From the NCBI GenBank assembly GCA_030602705.1, contig JAUVZF010000002.1, forward strand, positions 41,325 to 105,324: a DNA stretch of 64,000 nt. Direction: 5' to 3'. This DNA is from Planctomycetota bacterium. GTDB taxonomy: Bacteria; Planctomycetota; Phycisphaerae; FEN-1346. The stretch's first letter is position 1. Every line of letters starts with the position of its first letter. The notes beneath the pieces are model-generated. The model did not search any database. It was given only the letters and a program-made list of their open reading frames with translations, and was not told the origin of the DNA. Made by a program: the position numbers and the translations under genes. Shown here one piece after another: positions 1-10,286 of this stretch.

Positions 1-1
1 A

Positions 2-754
2 GCAGACGCCGCCACACTGACCATCTACGAAGCGATCCTGGCGGCCTCTCGTGGGACACCCCTCAAGATCGTCCTGTTGCTCGATTACACGACCGGAAGC
101 GACGGCATTGTGGCCAAGAACCGTATCCGTTCGCTTCCGGACCTGAAGGGGAAACACATCGGCGTGCAGGAGGGCACGATTGCGCATTTTACGGTTCTCA
201 AGGCGCTGGAAAAGGCCGGACTGGACCGGACCGAGGTGAAACTGGTGAACCTCGATTTGGATGCGCTCCAACAGGCCTTCTTGCACGACCAAGTGGACGC
301 GGCAGGGATCTACGAGCCCTACATGTCGAATCTGGCACGTCAAGGCGGCGGGCACGTTGTTTTCTCGTCGCTGGAGATCCCACGTGCCATCTGCGACGTT
401 CTCTTTGTGAAGGAAGCACTCGCCCGGGACCATCCCGACGTCGTCGACCACTGGATTCGGGCCTGGAACGACGCCCTCAACTTTAAGGGCAGTGACACCG
501 ACACCTACCTGCACGCCCTGAACCTACTCAACGGAACGCCGATTCCCGACCTCAAGGCGTCCTTTAAGGGGATATTCTTCACCAGCCTGGCAGAGAATCG
601 AAGGGCCTTCGGAAAACCCGACAGCCCGGGCTATTTGTTGAATTCGCTGAGAGAGATGCAACGCTTCATGCTTGAGCAAGGCATCATCGAGCAGCGCGTT
701 CCCTTAGAAGATTCAGTCGACTCTGGGGGTATTCGGAGGTTCTTCGAACAGTAG
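2..754 (+). CDS. ABC transporter substrate-binding protein, NitT/TauT (NMT1-like) type, 5' truncated
   Basis: The reading frame is already open at the window edge, so the N-terminus and any signal peptide are missing. A TTG at 77 is internal and is not a credible start. The remaining 250 residues look like the periplasmic solute-binding half of a nitrate/sulfonate/taurine-type transporter. A 'DLKGKHIGVQEGT' segment is typical of this fold's second lobe, followed by a 'DAAGIYEPY' segment where such proteins contact ligand. The substrate cannot be read from this. The gene ends 18 nt before a membrane histidine kinase on the same strand, so it may be a sensory binding protein for that kinase instead of a transporter part. 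No permease or ATPase gene is in view. The family call is good; the role is inferred. Confidence 0.75.
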   Translation, partial: ADAATLTIYEAILAASRGTPLKIVLLLDYTTGSDGIVAKNRIRSLPDLKGKHIGVQEGTIAHFTVLKALEKAGLDRTEVKLVNLDLDALQQAFLHDQVDAAGIYEPYMSNLARQGGGHVVFSSLEIPRAICDVLFVKEALARDHPDVVDHWIRAWNDALNFKGSDTDTYLHALNLLNGTPIPDLKASFKGIFFTSLAENRRAFGKPDSPGYLLNSLREMQRFMLEQGIIEQRVPLEDSVDSGGIRRFFEQ

Positions 755-772
755 CAGGGGGCAACGTTTATC

Positions 773-2857
<2,085 letters not shown>

Positions 2858-3262
2858 GGACAATCCGGGCGATGCACGCCTGACGCAGGAGGCCCTCAAG
2901 GAGGGCAAGGTCCTCAATCGCGTCAGCGTCGTCCCGGACGGCATCGAGGCGATGGCCTTCCTTCGCCGCCAGGGCCCCTACGCCGATGTGCCTCGGCCCA
3001 ACCTCATCCTCCTGGACCTGAACCTGCCCAAGAAGGACGGCCGCGAGGTCCTGGCCGAAATCAAGGCCGACCCGGACCTGAAGCGAATTCCCGTCGTCAT
3101 CCTGACCACCTCGCAGGCCGAAGAAGACATCGCCAGAACCTACGACCTCCATGCGAACTGTTACGTCACCAAGCCGGTGGACCTGGACAAGTTCCTGGAA
3201 GTGGTCCGCTCCATCGAGGACTTCTGGCTGGCCTTTGTTCAACTGCCGCGGGAGTAACGCCC

Positions 3263-4237
3263 ATGGACGGCGGATCGATGCGTATTCTTCTGATTGAGGA
3301 CAACCCCGGCGACGCTCGCCTCATCCGCGAGTTGCTCGCCGAGGCGGTGGGCGGGCCGTTCGACGTAACATTGGCCGACTGTCTCCAGGACGGCCTCCGG
3401 CACCTCGCGCCCGGCGCCGCGGACGTGGTCCTGTTGGATCTTTTGCTCCCGGACAGCCGTGGCCTCGACACGCTCGCCAGGGTCGTCGCCCGCGCGCCCT
3501 GGGTGCCGATCGTCGTCCTGACCGTTCTGGACGACAAGGCGCTGGCGGTGGAGGCCCTTCGGCGAGGCGCCCAGGATTACCTCGTCAAGGGGCAGGCCGA
3601 TGGCGAACTTCTCGCGCGGGCCATTCGCTATGCCGTCGAACGCAAGGAGACCCAGAGCAAGTTGGCCGAGGCCAACACGCGCCTCGAAAAGGCCAATCGG
3701 CGCCTCAAGGAACTCGCGACCACAGACGAACTGACCGGCCTGTGGAACCGCCGGCGTTTCCTCGAGATGCTCCAGCAGGAGTGCCGCCGCGCCGGACGCA
3801 GCGGCGTCGACCTGGCGTTGGCCATGCTCGACCTGGACCGCTTCAAAGTGGTCAACGACACCTACGGCCATGCGCTCGGCGACCAGGTACTGGCCAAAGC
3901 AGCGTCCATCATACGCCGCGCCGCGCGGGCCACGGATGTTGTTGCCCGGTACGGCGGCGAGGAGTTTATGGTCCTGATGCCCGAGACGTCGGCCGGGGAT
4001 GCCCGAAATGCAGCCGAACGGATCCGCACGCACATCGCACGGCACCCGATCTCGGACGGAACGATAGACGTCGGGATCACCGCCAGCGTCGGCATCAGCG
4101 CCCTGAAGGACGGGGGCCCCGGCGGTCCGGATCACCTGATCCGGCGGGCCGACGAGGCCCTCTACGCCGCCAAGCAAGCCGGCCGAAACTGCATCAAGAC
4201 GTGGGTGGAGATCCACGCGAGCACCGGCGTCGTCTAG
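3263..4237 (+). CDS. Response regulator with GGDEF domain (diguanylate cyclase)
   Basis: A 324-residue protein with an N-terminal receiver (about 6-120; '[11 protein letters not shown]', Asp in 'LLDLLLPDSRG', Lys in 'YLVKGQADG'). A coiled linker follows (about 125-150), then a C-terminal GGDEF domain (about 155-315). The active-site loop reads 'RYGGEEFMVLM', so the catalytic GGEEF is intact. An RATD sequence five residues before it is a product-inhibition I-site (RxxD). It should make cyclic di-GMP when phosphorylated and be feedback-inhibited. The start lies 5 nt after the receiver gene stop, with GGAG at 3250. The kinase, receiver and cyclase form one signalling operon, so the output of the sensed signal is probably c-di-GMP. 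No EAL or HD-GYP phosphodiesterase is in the window. Confidence 0.92.
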   Translation: MDGGSMRILLIEDNPGDARLIRELLAEAVGGPFDVTLADCLQDGLRHLAPGAADVVLLDLLLPDSRGLDTLARVVARAPWVPIVVLTVLDDKALAVEALRRGAQDYLVKGQADGELLARAIRYAVERKETQSKLAEANTRLEKANRRLKELATTDELTGLWNRRRFLEMLQQECRRAGRSGVDLALAMLDLDRFKVVNDTYGHALGDQVLAKAASIIRRAARATDVVARYGGEEFMVLMPETSAGDARNAAERIRTHIARHPISDGTIDVGITASVGISALKDGGPGGPDHLIRRADEALYAAKQAGRNCIKTWVEIHASTGVV

Positions 4238-4281
4238 AACAGCTCACGTTCAACTCTACCAAGGCATAGCGCGGCGTGTCT

Positions 4282-4420
4282 CCCGACTCGTACGTGTTTA
4301 GCGTCCCACGCGCCACCAAGAGGGTGGCACGGCAGCGACGAAGACGCGGCCGTGGGCCGCATCGCGCCGAGTGCGGCTGCACGGCCCAGGGGCCGTGCCA
4401 CCCCGCTAAACACGTACCCC
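4282..4420. repeat. Inverted-repeat element (family E), full copy
   Basis: The spacer between the cyclase gene and the convergent VIT gene carries an inverted repeat. A block with GTACGTGTTTAGC (4289-4303) followed by GGGTGGCACGGC (4322-4333) recurs as the reverse complement at 4392-4417 (GCCGTGCCACCC, then GCTAAACACGTAC). The left arm has an extra segment between its two blocks. A single arm recurs at 49213-49239. The element lies between convergent genes and could serve as a bidirectional terminator, but no T-run follows either arm. It is probably a small non-autonomous repeat. Confidence 0.6.
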
Positions 4421-4467
4421 GACCCACCGCGCAATGTGCGGTTGAGGCATCGGCCCGTCTGCCGACT

Positions 4468-6912
4468 CTATCTGCTTGGCGCGTCGGTAAAGAGCGCCTT
4501 CATCTGCTCGGCGGTCAGTTCTTCCAGACCCGAGTCGGTGTCCACTGCCACCGCCTGGCCGCACGCCGTCACGACGACGACCCGCTTGCCCTGGCTGAGT
4601 GCCGCCCGCATGTCGGCCCGGTCGCGGACCAACTGGAAGTAGGCCTCCGAGCCCCACTTGATCTTCGTGAGTTTCTCGTCGCCGGCGAACCGTTCGTCCA
4701 CCCACACGCCGCGATAGTTGACGAACTGGCGGCCGGCGCGGTGCTGGACCTGTTGGACGCCGCGCAGGTCGCGGCTGGCGTTCCTCGCCCGCCGCAGACG
4801 CTGGCACTCCTGGGCGATCTCGACGGCGGTCTTGCCGGTCTCGGCCTTCTCGAAGTCCCGCTCGTCGGCGCGGACGCCGGTACTGGCGTAGCCCCCGAAC
4901 CCGTCGCCCGGCCCGACCTGGAACCGGACGGCCGCCCGTCTCCGCGCGGATTCGGCCGACGGCGAGGGCCGCAGTTTCCCCCCAGCCTCCGAGAGTGCGA
5001 AGGTGTCGCTGAGCCGGTCGGCCTTGCGTTTCATGGCCCGAGCCACCTTGGCGGGCTCCATTGGCGCCGGCCGCGCCTCGGGCACGGGCCCATCCGCGAC
5101 GGCGCCGGAGCCCTCCCGCCGCAGGGCGGTGCTCGCCGCGATGCCGTACTGCTTGTACTGTTCGGCGCTCTCGAGCACGAGGTAACTCGTGTAGGGCGTC
5201 TCGATGCCGTGGGCCAGGCTCAGCCGCACCACTTCGTCCTTCAGTTCCTTGTTCTCGCCGTGCAGGCGGATCTGGTCCAGGAGATACCCGATCTTGCGAT
5301 GGGCCCAGAGCGAGGCGATGAACGACCGCTCCTTACAGTTCTTCGGGAACGTCCCCTCGTAGACGAACTCTTCGCGTCTCTTGCCGACCCGGCCTTTCAG
5401 ACGGATGACCGAATCGCCGTCGCCGATGTAGGACCCGACGAGGACCACCTGCGACCCCCGGAACAGATCCGGCAACTGCCTCGGATACGTCTCGGTGATC
5501 TTGACGCCGGGGACTTCGATCTCAAGCCCGGTCAGCACCGGATGGCTCATCTTCGAGAACAGGCGGGTTATCTTGCCGTCGATGGCCTCGCTTGGGCGGA
5601 CGTACTCGGTCAGGGCGCCCGTGTCGCCGCTCATGCGGTCCAGGAGACGGGTGTTGACGTCGTCGCCGACGCCGAAGGTGAAGATCCGCCAGTTGCGTTT
5701 GTTCTGTTCCTTGACGCGTTTGGCCAGGGCCTCGATGTCGGTGACGTCCACGGTCGGCCGGCCGTCGGTCAGGAACAGGACCGTTGTGAGCCGCACCTCT
5801 TCTCTGTCCCGGAGTTCCTTCGGCTGGTTAAGGGCCTTCTGAAGCGCCTCTCCGATGTTCGTGCCGCCGGCGGCCTCGAAGGCGTCGATCCACTCGCGGG
5901 CCTTTTTCCGGTCCCCGTCGCTCGCGGCGGTCCATCCCTCGGCGAACGACTGGGCTATGGTTGAGAACTGGATGATCGCGAAACGGTCTTCGGGCCGGAG
6001 TTTGTCGATGCAGAACTTCATGGCCTTCTTCGCCTGCACGATCTTCTCTCCCTTCATCGATCCCGACGTGTCGAGCACCAGGACCACGTCGCGCGGCACG
6101 CGGTCCTTATCGCGGAACTCGCTCTTCGGCGCAATCAGCATCAGGAACATGCCGGGCTTCCCAGGGTCAGGGCGGTAGGTCATCAGCGAGAGGCCGAAGT
6201 CCTTCTTGCTGACCGTCCAGAAGAGTTGGAAGTCGCGGTCCAAGAGCGCCCCCTTGGTCTCCATGCCGGCCACGGCCTCGTGGTCGCCCCGCCGCGCGAC
6301 GCCGACCTCGTGCGTGGGGCTGTAAACGTTCTTGATGGGCGTCGCACTTCGGATCCGAACCGTGACGGTGAAATCCTCGAGCGTCTTCGACGCCTTCTCG
6401 CCGATCCGCAGCGGAAAGACGTACTCGCTCAACCCGTCGTCCGTGGGGACCAGGTGCGTGTACTCGAGTTCCACCTTCTGGGTGCCGCGGGCGGGCACCG
6501 GGTAGATCCGCATCCGCAGTAGGTTGCCGTCCATGTATTCGAGGAGGCCGGGGTCCTTGGCCCGCCGGACGATCTCTTCGTACACCCGCCGGGCCTTGTC
6601 CGCCTCCAGCAGTTCGCCCCTCATGCGCTTGCCGCCGATGTACATGGCGAAGTCGCGGATCGCCGCCGTCTTCGGCACCGGGAAGATGTACGTGCACTCC
6701 AGGTCCCGCCCGGTCGAGTTCCGAAACTCCTGGACCACGCGCGTTGTGGCCACCTGGTCCTCGATGTGCGTGTCCACGCGCAGGTACTTGACCGCCAGCG
6801 GCGGCAGGCTCTTGTCTTTGGGAATCAGCATCCCGGCGCCGTGGGCGTTCAGGGCAGCGCACGTCAGGGCCGCCATGGCCGCCGCCAGTCCCACCAGCCT
6901 TGTGAGTTTCAT
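4468..6912 (-). CDS. Secreted VIT and von Willebrand factor A domain protein
   Basis: An 814-residue exported protein. The ATG at 6912 is preferred over an upstream in-frame ATG because it has an AAGGGGA-type ribosome site and begins a clean signal peptide (MKLTRLVGLAAAMAALTCAA, cut near 'NAHG'). A VIT domain follows (about 30-160; 'RVVQEFRNSTGRDLECTYIFPVP'), then a vWA domain (about 265-440) whose metal-ion-dependent adhesion site is intact as 'DTSGSM'. The C-terminal third is low-complexity and then a conserved tail of unknown type. The layout resembles inter-alpha-trypsin-inhibitor heavy-chain-like proteins common in planctomycetes. It probably mediates metal-dependent adhesion at the cell surface; no enzyme activity is indicated. 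The gene lies 49 nt downstream of another exported protein on the same strand, suggesting one transcript. Confidence 0.88.
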   Translation of the reverse strand: MKLTRLVGLAAAMAALTCAALNAHGAGMLIPKDKSLPPLAVKYLRVDTHIEDQVATTRVVQEFRNSTGRDLECTYIFPVPKTAAIRDFAMYIGGKRMRGELLEADKARRVYEEIVRRAKDPGLLEYMDGNLLRMRIYPVPARGTQKVELEYTHLVPTDDGLSEYVFPLRIGEKASKTLEDFTVTVRIRSATPIKNVYSPTHEVGVARRGDHEAVAGMETKGALLDRDFQLFWTVSKKDFGLSLMTYRPDPGKPGMFLMLIAPKSEFRDKDRVPRDVVLVLDTSGSMKGEKIVQAKKAMKFCIDKLRPEDRFAIIQFSTIAQSFAEGWTAASDGDRKKAREWIDAFEAAGGTNIGEALQKALNQPKELRDREEVRLTTVLFLTDGRPTVDVTDIEALAKRVKEQNKRNWRIFTFGVGDDVNTRLLDRMSGDTGALTEYVRPSEAIDGKITRLFSKMSHPVLTGLEIEVPGVKITETYPRQLPDLFRGSQVVLVGSYIGDGDSVIRLKGRVGKRREEFVYEGTFPKNCKERSFIASLWAHRKIGYLLDQIRLHGENKELKDEVVRLSLAHGIETPYTSYLVLESAEQYKQYGIAASTALRREGSGAVADGPVPEARPAPMEPAKVARAMKRKADRLSDTFALSEAGGKLRPSPSAESARRRAAVRFQVGPGDGFGGYASTGVRADERDFEKAETGKTAVEIAQECQRLRRARNASRDLRGVQQVQHRAGRQFVNYRGVWVDERFAGDEKLTKIKWGSEAYFQLVRDRADMRAALSQGKRVVVVTACGQAVAVDTDSGLEELTAEQMKALFTDAPSR

Positions 6913-6961
6913 CGAGAGTCCCCTTTCGGTTTGCGCCGCGCCCCTTACCCGACGATCACCC

Positions 6962-8098
6962 TCATCGCGGCGCCCGCAGTCGGGGCACAGGCCGCACGAG
7001 CGGTGCCACGATCCTTTCCTCAACCTGGCACCCGAAATGGACCAGGTGCGAGCCGAAACTCACGCCGTCGCCGACCAGGCCGGCGCTTCGCGTTGCGATG
7101 CCGGCGCCGCTGCCGGGCGTGCCCGTCCGGCAACTTCCCGCGCGGCGGATGCGGTTCAGGAACTCCCGTGCGATGGCACGGTCCACCGGGCGCATGACGC
7201 AGCCGCGCCGAACCTGAAGGACCAGGTCCACGGCGTAGGCGTCGATCAACTTCGGCAGGAGGGCGTGTGCCAGGTCCGACCGGCCGAAGAACTCGGCCCC
7301 GACGGCGCGGCCGGCAAAGCGGTCGGCAAAGAGAAAGCCGACGCTCCCGGCCGGCACCTCCGGCACGATCGTGCGACGGACCTCGGCGAGTTTTCTCGCC
7401 ACGGGCTCGGCCTTGAGGCCGACCTCCAGGCTGCCCGTCGCGTTTTCGGAACCGAGGGCGGCGTTGTTGCGGGCCACCTCGGCCCAGACGGCCGACTGGT
7501 CGGCCCCCTTGCGCAGGGCCTTCTGGATCGACTGCGGAACCAGAACGCCGGCCGCGCTGAAATCGGACTTGCCACGCCACCGATGGGCCTCCACGCAAAA
7601 GACGGGCGTCTCGACGCGCTGGCCGGGGCTCAAGATGATGTCCCGCCGGACGGTCCGCGTCTGCTTGCCGCCCGAAACGACCTCGCCCGCCATGACGAAA
7701 ACGTGGTCGGAGCGGCTGCGGTTCTCCATGATGATGACCGGAACGGCACCTCCGCCACCCTTCTCCGCGACCACGAGGATGCCCTTGGCGATGGCCGCAT
7801 CGGCCGTCCACCAGCGACCGCCCGGGCCGCCGTGCCCTCGCAGCATCACGGGGAAGACGGCGAGGCGGCCACAGAGGAGCGGATGGCGGACCTCGATGCG
7901 GTCGAGGTAAGCGGCCAGTTCCGGCACGTGGGTGGGCAGCGGGGGCAAGACAACAGGCGGACGAACACGCGGCTCGGGGCGAACGCGCGGCGCCGGGCCG
8001 AACTCTTCCTCGATGTACACCGCCGGCGCCGACGCAACCAGGATCGCCAGAGCGATGCCAAACCACCAACCGCCGCACAGCAGGCGCCGTCGGGTCAT
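6962..8098 (-). CDS. ARPP-1 (DUF6569) family exported protein
   Basis: A 378-residue protein with an N-terminal membrane/signal segment (about 8-27). The ATG at 8098 is chosen because GGAGGA precedes it at a good distance; an ATG eight codons upstream lacks this. The core contains 'HVFVMAGEVVSGGKQTRTVRRDIILSPGQ' followed by 'VFCVEAHRWRG', the signature region of the ARPP-1 family (a domain named for its association with ADP-ribosylglycohydrolase and rhodanese-phosphatase proteins). The biochemical function of that family is not established, and none is claimed here. The Cys in 'FCVEAHRW' is a conserved candidate functional residue. It is the first gene of a probable two-gene transcript with the VIT/vWA protein. 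Confidence 0.7.
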   Translation of the reverse strand: MTRRRLLCGGWWFGIALAILVASAPAVYIEEEFGPAPRVRPEPRVRPPVVLPPLPTHVPELAAYLDRIEVRHPLLCGRLAVFPVMLRGHGGPGGRWWTADAAIAKGILVVAEKGGGGAVPVIIMENRSRSDHVFVMAGEVVSGGKQTRTVRRDIILSPGQRVETPVFCVEAHRWRGKSDFSAAGVLVPQSIQKALRKGADQSAVWAEVARNNAALGSENATGSLEVGLKAEPVARKLAEVRRTIVPEVPAGSVGFLFADRFAGRAVGAEFFGRSDLAHALLPKLIDAYAVDLVLQVRRGCVMRPVDRAIAREFLNRIRRAGSCRTGTPGSGAGIATRSAGLVGDGVSFGSHLVHFGCQVEERIVAPLVRPVPRLRAPR

Positions 8099-9143
8099 GG
8101 AGCCATCCTCCAACATTCGCACCGGCCGAGTGCGGCGAGCGGTACGATTCGCCGCGAGTCGTTAAACCAACGCTTGCGAAGAGTTAGACGTGCACGGCGT
8201 GGGTCCGGTTCCATGAAAGCGGTGGAGGCGTGAGGTCAGAGGGGACCTCGGGGGAAAAAATAGGGCAAGACCTGGAGGGGAGGCCTTGCCCGTGTTGCGG
8301 GGATAGACGGCGCTTGAAAGTTTGCCCCGCTCTGTGTTTGGGTTCTCAACACCCTTTGTCTGCCAACGCCGGTGTGAACCGAAGTTGGCGTGTGTGGGAA
8401 CGATTGGCAAAGAAGTGTTAGGATCCCTCCAATTAACCCCGCAACACCATTTCGTTTATTACGCCACGCCCCGCAGGGCGGTTTCAATCAGTATGGCTCG
8501 TCCTTTAATTGTGGGAGTAAAGGGGGTTGCTTGGCAAAGCGCCTGAGGTTCTCGTCGCACCCGGGGGAGGGATGTGCGTGAAGTCACAAGCGATGCCATT
8601 AAAGAACGAGCCAGTATGATCCAGTACTGCAAGGGCTGTGCCAAAAGCCGTCCAGGAACGCCGGAAACCTTCTCCGTGCAGGATAAGTCTATGCCCTGCA
8701 AGACGTTACAAACGCGCCTTTTCTCACGCTTGATGGGCAGTGAGACGGCGCAGGCCCCGACCATGTTGCCCTGGGGCATCACGCCGGGCCGGGAGACGGC
8801 ACGAAATGGCCCTAAGTTCCTCTGTGACAGTACTTTACGCAGAAGTTGCATCCGAGAGACGGATGTTGTCTCAAGGCAACATTTCCGCGTGATTTGCTAT
8901 CCCTGTACTCGGCGGCAACGAGCCGCGTGTTTCGGCCCGGCACCCCCGCCGCCACGGCGCACGAATGCCCGGGCCGTGGGCGCCACCCGGGTCGTCGGAG
9001 AAACGTCCGATAAGTTTCCTAAAGGCGGTGCCCACGGCGAGCCGAAGAGTTCTGTGGGAGCGAGCCAGATCGCCCTTCTCAGCACTGGGAGCGTTTGTTG
9101 GTCGGTGTTCAGCCACAACGAGGGGAGCGCCGGGAGATTCGAT
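8099..9143. other. 1 kb gene-free stretch with structured-RNA-like signals
   Basis: No credible protein lies here. A frame running into the ParA gene is open from 8574 but reads as Arg/Pro/Cys-rich noise and has no ribosome site. Visible structure includes a hairpin at 8263-8291 (GGGCAAG/CTTGCCC arms) and a long-range inverted pair at 8495-8509 and 8598-8612 with 14 of 15 positions complementary. A hairpin at about 8849-8864 has CATCCG/CGGATG arms. The sequence GTGTGTGGGAACGATTGGC at 8388-8406 recurs at the 5' end of the predicted RNA at 50121. I cannot match any of it to RNase P RNA, tmRNA, SRP RNA or a riboswitch class by eye. It may be a non-coding RNA or a long regulatory leader for the ParA gene. 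Confidence 0.45.
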
Positions 9144-10286
9144 ATGCGCGTTATTGCCATCTTCAATCACAAGGGCGGGTGCGCCAAAACGACGACCGCG
9201 ATCAACCTGGCCGCGGCGCTTGCAGCGGCCAAGCAGCGGGTTCTGCTCGTTGACCTCGACCCGCAGGCCCATGCTACCGTCGGCTGCGGTGTGCGCGAGG
9301 AGGAGGTCGAACTGAGTACGTGGCACGTCCTGAAGGGCGAGGAAACCGACGCCGGGCCGCTTGGCTTGCCGGACATCGCGTGGGAGGTCCTTGAGGGATT
9401 CTACCTTGCCCCGGCCAGCGTCGGCCTGGCGACGCTGGAACAGACGCTTGCGGGAACCGACGGGCGCGAACGGCGCTTGCGGGAACTGCTCGACCGGCTT
9501 GACGGCCGGTACGACTTTGTCCTGCTGGATTGCGGCCCGGGGTTGGGTCTGCTTTCGATCAACGCGCTGATGTCGGCCGCAGAGGTCATCGTGCCGGTGG
9601 ACCTCGGCTTCTTCAGCATCTACGGCCTTGGCCGAACCATCCGGACGATCGAGATGATCGGCGAGCGAACCGGCCGCGCGCCCGCTTTCAGCATCCTGGC
9701 GACGATGTACGACACCCGCGCGCGAAGCATGCGCCGGTCCCTTGCGGCCCTGCGGGACCAGTACAAGAGCCGGCTTCTCAGTACGGTGATCCGTTTCAAC
9801 GTGGACTTGCGGGAAGCCGCAGCAATGGGCAGCCCCATCGTGGAGTTCCGGCCGGGGTCGCGCGGCCACCAGGACTACCAGGCTCTGGCGCAGGAGGTCG
9901 TGTCCTCGGACCTGCAGATGGAGTACGAGGCGATGGCTCGCCGGGAAGCCGACGAGCATCGGCGCGTCGAACAGGAGGTGGATGAGAAGGTCGAAGCGGT
10001 ATACGGCGCGATCGTCACGGACACCGGTGTCCGCTTCGTCTGTCACGCTCCCGGCGCCAAGCGAGTCCAGATCGCAGGCGATTTCAACCACTGGGATCCC
10101 CAGAACACGCAAAGCGAGATGGTCCTGACGGACGAACCATGCGTCTGGCGAAAAGATGTCACCCTCGGCTCGGGGCGGTACGCCTACCGCCTTATCATCG
10201 ACGGGCGGTGGTGCAGCGACCCGGCCAATCCGTACGTCGAGAGCAACCCGTACGGCGAACTGAACAGCGTCGTTGAAGTCGAGTGA
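9144..10286 (+). CDS. ParA/MinD-family ATPase fused to a C-terminal CBM48 (AMPK-type glycogen-binding) domain
   Basis: A 380-residue protein. The N-terminal 260 residues are a ParA-type P-loop ATPase. The deviant Walker A is 'KGGCAKTTTAINLAAAL' near residue 10, Walker A' is 'LLVDLDPQAH', and 'VLLDCGPGLG' is the switch/Walker B region. After a charged helical linker (about 265-295) comes an AMPK-beta/isoamylase-like domain ('VRFVCHAPGAKRVQIAGDFNHWDP' to 'RYAYRLIIDGRW'), the fold that binds glycogen or related glucans. The ATG at 9144 follows a GGGAG site and starts directly with the ATPase. The stop overlaps the next gene's GTG by four bases. ParA proteins position DNA or protein cargo; an ATPase carrying its own glucan-binding module suggests positioning or sensing of a polysaccharide body. 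The ATPase and CBM assignments are seen; the role is inference. Confidence 0.88.
   Translation: MRVIAIFNHKGGCAKTTTAINLAAALAAAKQRVLLVDLDPQAHATVGCGVREEEVELSTWHVLKGEETDAGPLGLPDIAWEVLEGFYLAPASVGLATLEQTLAGTDGRERRLRELLDRLDGRYDFVLLDCGPGLGLLSINALMSAAEVIVPVDLGFFSIYGLGRTIRTIEMIGERTGRAPAFSILATMYDTRARSMRRSLAALRDQYKSRLLSTVIRFNVDLREAAAMGSPIVEFRPGSRGHQDYQALAQEVVSSDLQMEYEAMARREADEHRRVEQEVDEKVEAVYGAIVTDTGVRFVCHAPGAKRVQIAGDFNHWDPQNTQSEMVLTDEPCVWRKDVTLGSGRYAYRLIIDGRWCSDPANPYVESNPYGELNSVVEVE

Noticed and set aside
4276..5964. A 562-residue open frame on the plus strand
   Set aside because: It runs antisense to the VIT/vWA gene; no motif and no ribosome site.
8484..8490. GTTTCAATC resembling a CRISPR repeat end
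   Set aside because: Single occurrence, no spaced direct repeats and no cas genes.
8574..9143. A 190-codon N-terminal extension of the ParA gene
   Set aside because: Frame happens to be open, but the reading is Cys/Arg/Pro noise without a ribosome site. The ATPase starts cleanly at 9144 behind GGGAG.
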